Assembly (NCBI GenBank): GCA_963739375.1
Contig: CAVUAF010000012.1
Span: forward strand, 1 to 12,196
DNA from: CAVUAF01 sp963739375
GTDB lineage: Bacteria > Acidobacteriota > Terriglobia > Terriglobales > Acidobacteriaceae
Reading direction: 5' to 3'
DNA length: 12,196 nucleotides
The translations under genes and the position numbers were made by a program. The notes under the pieces are model-generated. The model was not told the DNA's origin and searched no databases. It saw nothing but the letters and a program-made list of their open reading frames with translations. Shown piece after piece: positions 6,853-12,196 of the stretch. Numbering within the stretch: position 1 is the stretch's first letter; each line of letters starts with the position of its first letter.

Positions 6853-9003
6853 GCGCGAACCTCCGCAACCGGTCCGCCAGGCACTCGGTTTCCGCCGCCG
6901 GCTCCGGCCGTTCACGAGCCCGCGCCGAAAGTAATTCGAGCCCCGTTTTAACGGGCTCCGAACCGGGCACGGGCTCAGCACCAACGCCGGCCTGGAGCGC
7001 GCGCCGAGTCGTCGCGCGCGCGCCGTCGCCTTGGCTTTGCGAACCGCGTCGCCCAACCCGGCAGCGACGATCTGCACCGGCGGCGCGTCCGCCGGGGACT
7101 CTGCCCTCTGGCGCGCGTTGGCTTGGGCCATGCGGTACTCGTGTATGGTCTGCGTGACTTGCGCGTCGGCCCTTAATCAGAAACCGTCGCGAATCGACGA
7201 CTTCCCGCGTGAGTCTTTCGAGTCGCTTCACTCTGGCCCGAGTGCGTGCCACGTCTTCCAGTGTGCCATTTTCCAGACCCGAGCACGTCGCGATTGCCAG
7301 CGGTCGCCCGTCCGCATCGCAGAGCCAGAGAAATGGCGGCTTCTCTTCAGTCGGCTTCCACACGAATAGCTTGCGTCCCTGCAAGGCGTAGACTTCATCC
7401 TGCACCCCGCCGTAGTCGAGGTGGTCTAAGTGGACTCCGTCCCGTTTCACGATGCGCGTGCCGATGAAAACCGAGCACAGGAAGTCAAGCTCTTCCGGGT
7501 CGGGCCGGCGGATTTTCCCGCGGTGCTCTTCGTGGTAGGCACTGGGCGTAAGCCCGCCCAGGACCGGCCGCTCTGTGTTGTTGTGCAACTCCCCCAACCG
7601 CTGAATTTCGGGCGCCCGCTCCTCGGGAGGCGACAAACGGTGGGCGTTGGCCAGCGCGTGTTTCCAGGCGATTTTCTTCTCTTCCTCCGAGTCGCCGATG
7701 TAGAACTCGTGCTCGCGGTCGATCCGCTTCTTTTGCGCCGAGAATGACTCCACCGGCTTCAACCATGCCTTGCGCACCGGCTTTTGATCGACCCGTGTGC
7801 CATAACGCTCGGTGAGGCGCTGCACCTGCTCCATCAGCGGGCTGGCGAGAACGCCGCGCCGCTTGCCGACCGCGCGGGTGAATCCGGAACCCCAGTCAGT
7901 GTCGAGCACTTCTAGGATGTCTTCGGCGTAGACCCGCCGCAAGAGCCGCATCGTCGTGTCGGCGCTCTCGCTCCGCCCCGTCTCCAGGACAACTTTGCCG
8001 CTGTCGTAGTAGGCCAATCCGACCACCTGGAGGCGGACCGGGCGCGGCCGCCCGTCCCGGCCGATGCCTTGGCTGTATACATCGTCCGGCGTACCGTCCA
8101 GAGACCCTCCCTTGCCGCATGGCACCCGGTCGCGCGGGCGTTTCATTTTCGGCAGGCAGCGCCCTTCATGCGCCCATTCCCCCTCAGTCCCCATTACCCG
8201 CTCGGCTCGCGTGACGCGCTCGGCGACGAGTTGGCTAAAGCGCTGCTGACTCCCCTTCCATTCGCGCCCAGTTTCGCCCCGCGCACTTCCCCCCAAGCGA
8301 AAATGCTGTGCGCCCCGGTCAAGTCCATCCCCGACGTGGTATGGAGTGCCAGGCATTGCTCGAAAATCTCAGGGTCGAAGAGCACCGCCGGCCGTCGACC
8401 GCTCCGGGAGCGCCCATCCGTGGCCTCACCCCTGGCGACCCGCTTTGCCTTCTCAATCAGGGCATTGCGCCCCGTCCCGACCCGCATACCCTCGCGGACA
8501 AACAGCTCATTCAGCCACGTCCCGCGCTCCTGGTTGTACTTCTTCGCCGACTCAGGCCCTGTCCGGGCAAGGCGCTGTTGCTCGCAAAACCGGTCGTAGT
8601 CATCGCGAATCGTCCGATTCAGGAACTCCCGCCGGCGTTGTCGATCGGTGCCATGTTTCACTTCGTCGGGGAGAGGCGTCGGCCTTTGCTGCATCAACTC
8701 GCCGACCGTCCGGCCCGCGTTTGGGCCGCGGTCCACGACCACGTCGCCAGGCATCCGTTCGATTCCGTCCCCGTGTCGCGTCACCCGGTCCGCGATAGTC
8801 TCGACGAACCGGTTGTACACCTTCCAGGCGCGAGAGCCCGTACCAAATGCGGCGACTCGGACCAAGTTCAGCGGAACATCGCCCGGCCCATACCGCGCCT
8901 GCGGAACGCTGCTCTCAACCGCCCGGCCCGCCACGGCCTGGCCGGCGTCGCCATCGGCGTCGGCCAGGTCCAGCGGCAGGTTGTGGGGCAGGGCTGAATT
9001 CAT
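6842..9003 (-). CDS. MuA-like DDE transposase (catalytic protein), apparent frameshifts
   Basis: This gene is expected to carry out replicative or integrative transposition of the element. ATG 9003 lies 12 bases after the upstream HTH gene. One G is missing from the G-run at 8289-8294, so FDPEIFEQCL...SIFAWG rejoins SARGETGREWKGSQQRFSQL. Numbering the restored ~720-residue protein, the RNase H-fold triad is Asp about 303 (GSLDGTPDDV), Asp about 370 (LDTDWGSGF, matching 'DxGxxF') and Glu about 419 (LKPVESFSAQKK). The first two are 67 residues apart, as recalled for MuA D269/D336. A C-terminal beta-barrel-like part follows (DEVYALQGRKLFVWKPTEEK, FLWLCDADGRPLAIAT). Near 7170 and 7005 two compensating changes enclose ADAQVTQTIHEYRMAQANAR, the better reading of the MuB-contacting tail. 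The second lies in a GCGCGCGC hairpin. The end LADRLRRFAHAG overlaps the MuB-like start. MuA is 663 residues. Confidence 0.92.
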
Positions 9004-9015
9004 AGGTGTTTTCGC

Positions 9016-9544
9016 CTAGTTCACGCTCGTACCGCGCTGCAAGAAGTTATCATTGTCCGGTTTCGATTTTCTCACAGCGTAGGGCGTGGTCCCGCGCTTG
9101 AGCCGGCGCAGCGTGCTGATGCTGCACCACGCCCGGTGCTCCCGGGCCGCGCGATCGACCATGCGCCGGTGCGCCGCGCCGACCGTCATTCCCGCCCCAC
9201 GTAGTTCAGAGAAGGCGAGCAAGAGTTCGGCGTCCAACGGCTTGCCACCGCGATTTCTCCCCCGCTGGTCAACCAGCGCCGCCGCCCCGCCGAGCCGGTA
9301 ACGACGCTCCCAGCGTCGCAAAGTTTCACCCCTGATGTGTCGGCCGGTGCGGGCGGACAGGACCACCGCAAACCGCTCGCGCTGCGCTCGCACCTCTCCA
9401 CGGCCCGCCCCGGATGCTGTCAGAAAGACCGGCCACGCCTCGATCAGCGCCCACGTCCTCGATCAGCTTGTCGCGTTCGCGTGGGTTAAGTGTACCCCAC
9501 CGCTCGGCGCCAATCTCACAGATAACTTTCGCGGTTTCGACCAC
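9016..9544 (-). CDS. Helix-turn-helix protein resembling the N-terminal DNA-binding part of Mu-type transposases, apparent frameshift
   Basis: GTG 9544, with AAAGG eight bases upstream, gives VETAKVICEIGAERWGTLNP (first residue Met when initiated). Dropping one base near 9453 joins RERDKLIED to WALIEAWPVFLTASGAGRGE. The middle carries HIRGETLRRWERRYRLGGAA and LVDQRGRNRGG, the 'RWxxRYrxGGxxaLvdrrg' HTH recognisable from Mu-type and IS3/IS481-type transposases. A second HTH-like unit follows, MTVGAAHRRMVDRA and CSISTLRRLKRG. The restored protein is about 175 residues and ends in TAG 12 bases before the catalytic transposase. MuA itself has its end-binding domains in the same chain, so here they seem to sit on a separate polypeptide that would bind the element ends or an enhancer. 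It could also be a regulator that captured a transposase HTH. Confidence 0.75.
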
Positions 9545-9547
9545 GAA

Positions 9548-10113
9548 TTACGCCTTTTCGATGCTGTCCGCGTCCCGGCTGAGGTCCTGCGCCAGTCCAC
9601 GGATCAGTTTTATAGCTCCCACCCGACCGGCTCTGCTCCGCAGTTTTCGGAAAGGTTCTAACAGCGTGAATACTCGCGTGGAGACTCGCGATCGGATGAA
9701 CTCAAGCTCCATCAACGTCGTCTCCCTGATGCGCCGCTGTCGGTACTCCTCTTCCGCCTCCAGATTCCCTTTCTTGCGGCCACCGCCGCCCGACCGCACC
9801 TGGCTCTCCGCTGTGGGGGCTGGCAAAAGCGACACCGGTGTCGCATTTGAAAAATCTAGGGTTCTGTGGCGCACTAGCATGTACCGTTGCGCCTGGCGAA
9901 CACCGAACGCGCAATTTTCCCGAACCCATGCACCCCACTGACCATGCCCAACCTCTTCCTTGGCGCGGCGAGGAGTTGTCCGATCCTGATTGCCGATTCC
10001 AGGGTGCGATGGAGATTCAGCATGCACTCGGCGTGCAGCTTGTTGATCTCCTCAATCAACTCACGTTGTCCGGCGTCCCCGGCGATCAGAGTCAACTCGT
10101 GGCCGCTGTTCAT
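9548..10113 (-). CDS. DUF3102-like protein, apparent frameshift
   Basis: ATG 10113 overlaps the upstream stop in ATGA. The reading LIEEINKLHAECMLNLHRTL then ESAIRIGQLLAA continues, with one base added near 9965, as AKEEVGHGQWGAWVRENCAF and GVRQAQRYMLVRHR. This fits the DUF3102 pattern 'I..lh......a.ekAi.IGelL...K..lgHGeW..Wl..n..fs.RtAqrYm'. These proteins occur in phages and plasmids near replication or partition genes and look DNA-binding, but their role is unknown. After a Gly/Arg-rich linker there is a long charged helix, NLEAEEEYRQRRIRETTLME, and a basic end. Restored length is about 188 residues. The TAA at 9548 is immediately followed by the ribosome site of the next gene. The family name rests on motif recall. 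Confidence 0.7.
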
Positions 10114-10676
10114 CCTGCTGTCACCCCCACGCTCTGCGGCTCCGCCGGCGCCGTCCCGGCCGGTTCCTGCTCCGCCGCCACCGCCGCTCCGGCCGGTTCC
10201 CGCCCGGCGACCGCCACGACGGGTTCCGCCGCCGGCGCCGGGCTGGCTAGCCCCTGCTCCGCGGCCAGTTCTTGGGAACGCCAGCGCAGGGAGTGAAAGA
10301 CGGCTGCCAGTAGGATATTGGCGAAGCCCACGCTGACGACCGCGTCGAGCGCCTCGGGATACCGCAATCGGCGCAAGCCGCCGACCGAAAGGAAGTTCTC
10401 GATTCGCGCCTTGACGCGCTCAACTTCGATCAGTGCCTCGATGATCGCGGTGGCGTCATCCCACCGACCCAACCTCGCGTAGAGCGCTTCGAGGTCCGCA
10501 TCCGCCGCCGACGCGGGCGCGACGACCCCCCGCAAGTGGCCGTAAACGCATCGGCACAGACGCTGGGCGTCTGCCCCACCGCGCACAAGCCGACCGAGCG
10601 GACCGGCCGCAGACCACAGACCGAAGCCCGGCGCGACGGCAGCCATCAATGAACCAGAAACACCCGTACTCTTCAT
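10110..10676 (-). CDS. Uncharacterised phage early protein with Ala/Pro/Glu-rich tail
   Basis: Two starts are possible after the GGAGG at the end of the preceding gene: ATG 10682 (spacing three bases, TGATG overlap) and ATG 10676 (spacing nine, chosen). The first 20 residues are mildly hydrophobic (GVSGSLMAAVAPGFGLWSAA) but are not a convincing signal or membrane segment. The core is helical: DADLEALYARLGRWDDATAI, EALIEVERVKARIENFL, then YPEALDAVVSVGFANILLAA. The last 50 residues are a low-complexity linker with repeated EPAGxA units (REPAGAAVA, QEPAGTAPA). The frame is intact and ends in an ATGA overlap with the DUF3102-like gene. I recognise no family. Between ner and A in Mu there is little, so this is an accessory early gene. 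Confidence 0.6.
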   Translation of the reverse strand: MKSTGVSGSLMAAVAPGFGLWSAAGPLGRLVRGGADAQRLCRCVYGHLRGVVAPASAADADLEALYARLGRWDDATAIIEALIEVERVKARIENFLSVGGLRRLRYPEALDAVVSVGFANILLAAVFHSLRWRSQELAAEQGLASPAPAAEPVVAVAGREPAGAAVAAEQEPAGTAPAEPQSVGVTAG

Positions 10677-10681
10677 CGCCA

Positions 10682-10999
10682 TCAACCTCCATCGCGCACG
10701 TCAAACGCCCGCCCAGAATTCGTAAGCGGCTGGACTTTCACCTGTTCCGGCTGATCGCCGCCGGCCCGCGCCTCCGCCCCGCCCCCGTCCATCGACGCCA
10801 GCAACAGCCGCCGCAGTGGAACCCGCAGTGCCTTCGCGAGCTTCTTCGCCGCCGCAAGCCCGACCGGTTTCCCGGTCCGGGCCAGCCAGACCGTCTTTTG
10901 AGACAGGCGCGTTCGGACTTGCAGCCCTCCGACAGTCAGGAGCGCCTGCCGTCTCGCCTGCTCGACGGCCCCGCGGTCAAGGCTAACCGAGTTCTTCAT
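10682..10999 (-). CDS. Small Ner/Cro-like helix-turn-helix regulator, probably leaderless
   Basis: This is the first gene of the leftward operon, divergent from the repressor-like gene, the position of ner in Mu. The 105-residue product has an XRE-like fold: an N-terminal helix (AVEQARRQALLTVGGLQVRT), then an HTH in RLSQKTVWLARTGKPVGLAA and helix AAKKLAKALRVPLRRLLLAS. A variable basic/Gly tail follows. By analogy it would turn down early transcription at the shared operator region. ATG 10999 is chosen because the promoter -10 ends only seven bases before it. There is no Shine-Dalgarno sequence, and no other good start follows closely. The frame is intact and ends in TGA with a GGAGG inside its last codons that serves the next gene. 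A transcription activator is possible. Confidence 0.72.
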   Translation of the reverse strand: MKNSVSLDRGAVEQARRQALLTVGGLQVRTRLSQKTVWLARTGKPVGLAAAKKLAKALRVPLRRLLLASMDGGGAEARAGGDQPEQVKVQPLTNSGRAFDVRDGG

Positions 11000-11006
11000 C
11001 GTGGAA

Positions 11007-11035
11007 AGTATAACCGCAATTTTGGTAAGTAGCAA
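11007..11035 (-). promoter_or_regulatory. Sigma70-type promoter of the leftward early operon, leaderless start
   Basis: On the minus strand -35 TTGCTA (11035-11030) is 17 bases from -10 TATACT (11012-11007), matching 4/6 and 5/6 of the consensus. The region is A/T-rich, unlike the surrounding GC-rich DNA. The -10 is followed by TTCCACG and then the ATG at 10999, so transcription should begin within a base or two of the start codon. Confidence 0.7.
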
Positions 11036-11036
11036 A
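11021..11036. promoter_or_regulatory. 16-bp dyad, candidate operator over the -35 of the early promoter
   Basis: TTTGGTAAGTAGCAAA has the exact symmetric form TTTGnTAnnTAnCAAA, with 12 of 16 positions in symmetry. It overlaps the -35 and spacer of the leftward promoter, between the two HTH genes. It is the natural candidate binding site for one or both. I see no second clear copy in the gap, but the nearby ACAAA...TTTGT (11036-11055 area) could be a degenerate one. Confidence 0.5.
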
Positions 11037-11130
11037 CAAATCTGCGTATTTTTTGTAACACCCATTGCTTGCGTCCCGGAAACCATGCCGGTAGGTTGCC
11101 GCCAAAGACCGAACCACCCGAAAGGGCATC

Positions 11131-12196
11131 ATGGCCAATACAGCGGCGGATCGCTTCGGCCGCTACTTGCGAAAGCTGCGTAAACGGCGTGAGCTCACGC
11201 TTCGCCAGGTGTCGGAGTTGTCCATGAAGGTGGCGACCGACTCCGGTGGCCGCGTCTCGCACGCCTACGTGAGCCAACTCGAATGCGGTGCTCGTCTCGC
11301 ACTGTCGCTGCCCAAGTTGCTGTCACTCGCTGCAATCTACGCCACGCCGGCCGACGCAATGATCGTGCGCGCGCCATCCCGCCTGCGTTCGAAACTTGGT
11401 CGTGCCATCGGCGATCACCGCTCACGGGGCCTGGCAGAGCCACCGAAGCTACGCCTCCTGCCAAACGTCATCGCGCGCGTCGGCGCAGAAATGGACGCGG
11501 TGTTGAAGTCGCGTGTGGAACAAATGAACTTCCCGCGGGGCCTTGAGCCATTTGAAGGCTGGGTTGACTGTCGCGATGCGGCCGTCTGGGCAACCATCAT
11601 TCCTTTCCTGGAACAACAGCCGGACATGTCCGCTTTGGTCGCCGCGTTTCGCGAAGACGTGGCGGGGGATATCGACGAGGACTTTGAAGGAACGTGTGAA
11701 CTTGAATTCCGCAGCAGTTCCTGGAACTTCATTTGCAGCCGGTTTCGCGATTGGGTCATGTTCGAGCGTAAGCGGGGGCCAGCTGCGCTTGAGTTAATCA
11801 AGCGATGGTCGGTCGAATTTCGGCCGCGCTACGATGGCGGTCACCGGTTTTGGTGCGCGTTCGATGATCCCAAGATTGACCAGCGCTTCAGGGTAGTCGG
11901 CGTGCCAGTTGGTATCCTTCAGGCCGTTCGCTGGCGACAACTGGCCAGGATGTTGTTCGACGCGGGGATCGCCTCGCACTTGCCGGCGTCGGAGGCGCCT
12001 CCCGTCGCCGAAGCCGCAATTGATGCGTTAGCGCAAATGATCGAACCCGATCTCCCCGAAACGGTCACCTACGTAAGTCAGCGCGCCGGTTGGATCATCG
12101 AGCGCGTCGCGGAACTTGTCACGAGAGTCCCATACCTTCAGAGGTCGCCGGGCGCCGCGGCAATCGACGAGGTTCAAGCCATCGCCGATTTCCTCA
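11131..12196 (+). CDS. XRE-family repressor-like protein with long C-terminal domain (3' end outside window)
   Basis: ATG 11131 has AAAGG five bases upstream. The frame is open for all 355 codons to the window edge without a frameshift. Residues about 8-70 form an XRE helix-turn-helix: FGRYLRKLRKRRELTLRQVS, ELSMKV, then SHAYVSQLECGARLALSLPK and LLSLAAIYATPAD. It transcribes away from the Ner-like gene, the position of the Mu c repressor, so a lysogeny-control role is likely by context. The remaining part of at least 285 residues is not a known LexA/CI-type peptidase. It is helical and Trp-rich (FEGWVDCRDAAVWATIIPFL; SSWNFICSRFRDWVMFERKR; GHRFWCAFDDPKIDQRFRVV; GILQAVRWRQLARMLFDAGI). No Ser-Lys protease motif is seen. 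A host regulator gene bordering the element cannot be excluded. Confidence 0.75.
   Translation, partial: MANTAADRFGRYLRKLRKRRELTLRQVSELSMKVATDSGGRVSHAYVSQLECGARLALSLPKLLSLAAIYATPADAMIVRAPSRLRSKLGRAIGDHRSRGLAEPPKLRLLPNVIARVGAEMDAVLKSRVEQMNFPRGLEPFEGWVDCRDAAVWATIIPFLEQQPDMSALVAAFREDVAGDIDEDFEGTCELEFRSSSWNFICSRFRDWVMFERKRGPAALELIKRWSVEFRPRYDGGHRFWCAFDDPKIDQRFRVVGVPVGILQAVRWRQLARMLFDAGIASHLPASEAPPVAEAAIDALAQMIEPDLPETVTYVSQRAGWIIERVAELVTRVPYLQRSPGAAAIDEVQAIADFL

Noticed and set aside
11022..11052. Plus-strand promoter for the repressor-like gene (TTGGTA ... TATTTT)
   Set aside because: The spacing is 19 bases and the -10 matches only 4/6, so it is too weak to annotate, although the overlap with the dyad would make sense.
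1..12196. CRISPR array, tRNA, rRNA or insertion sequence ends
   Set aside because: No regularly spaced repeats, no cloverleaf or rRNA-like segments, and no terminal inverted repeats around the transposase were seen. The ends of the element must lie outside the window.

Overview
The window looks like part of a Mu-like transposable phage or prophage in a GC-rich bacterium. The host cannot be named from the sequence. Apart from one gene at the right edge, all the genes I can support lie on the minus strand in one tightly packed series, so the element reads right to left.

Region by region, in the direction of transcription. At 11131-12196 (+) a divergent XRE-type helix-turn-helix gene occupies the place of the Mu repressor c and runs off the window. 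The 131-bp gap at 11000-11130 holds a good minus-strand promoter that starts transcription at, or next to, the first codon of the next gene, and a 16-bp dyad over its -35. Leftwards follow a Ner/Cro-like small HTH gene (10999-10682), an unknown Ala/Pro-tailed protein (10676-10110), a DUF3102-like protein (10113-9548), a separate HTH protein resembling the N-terminal DNA-binding part of Mu-type transposases (9544-9016), the MuA-like DDE transposase (9003-6842) and the MuB-like AAA+ target-selection ATPase (6852-5698). This is the c / ner - A - B plan of Mu with extra genes inserted between ner and A.

From 5694 to 3531 come five small or uncharacterised genes, then a head block: ClpP-fold prohead protease with a long C-terminal tail (3534-2554), a small protein (2557-2177), HK97-type major capsid protein (2087-820), a small virion-type protein (744-321) and the 5' part of a gene that may be a tape measure protein (247-1). 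I find no large terminase, portal, lysis genes or Mor/C-like late activator between the transposition and head genes, which is not the usual Mu order.

At least a dozen genes or gene parts read correctly only if one-base indels are allowed (about 146, 427, 1320, 2657, 3415, 3485, 4488, 4591, 7005, 7170, 8291, 9453, 9965). I saw no in-frame nonsense mutations, and several sites are homopolymers or GC-rich repeats. Sequencing or assembly error is the simplest reading, early prophage decay the alternative. Coordinates of such genes are given for the whole reconstructed gene.
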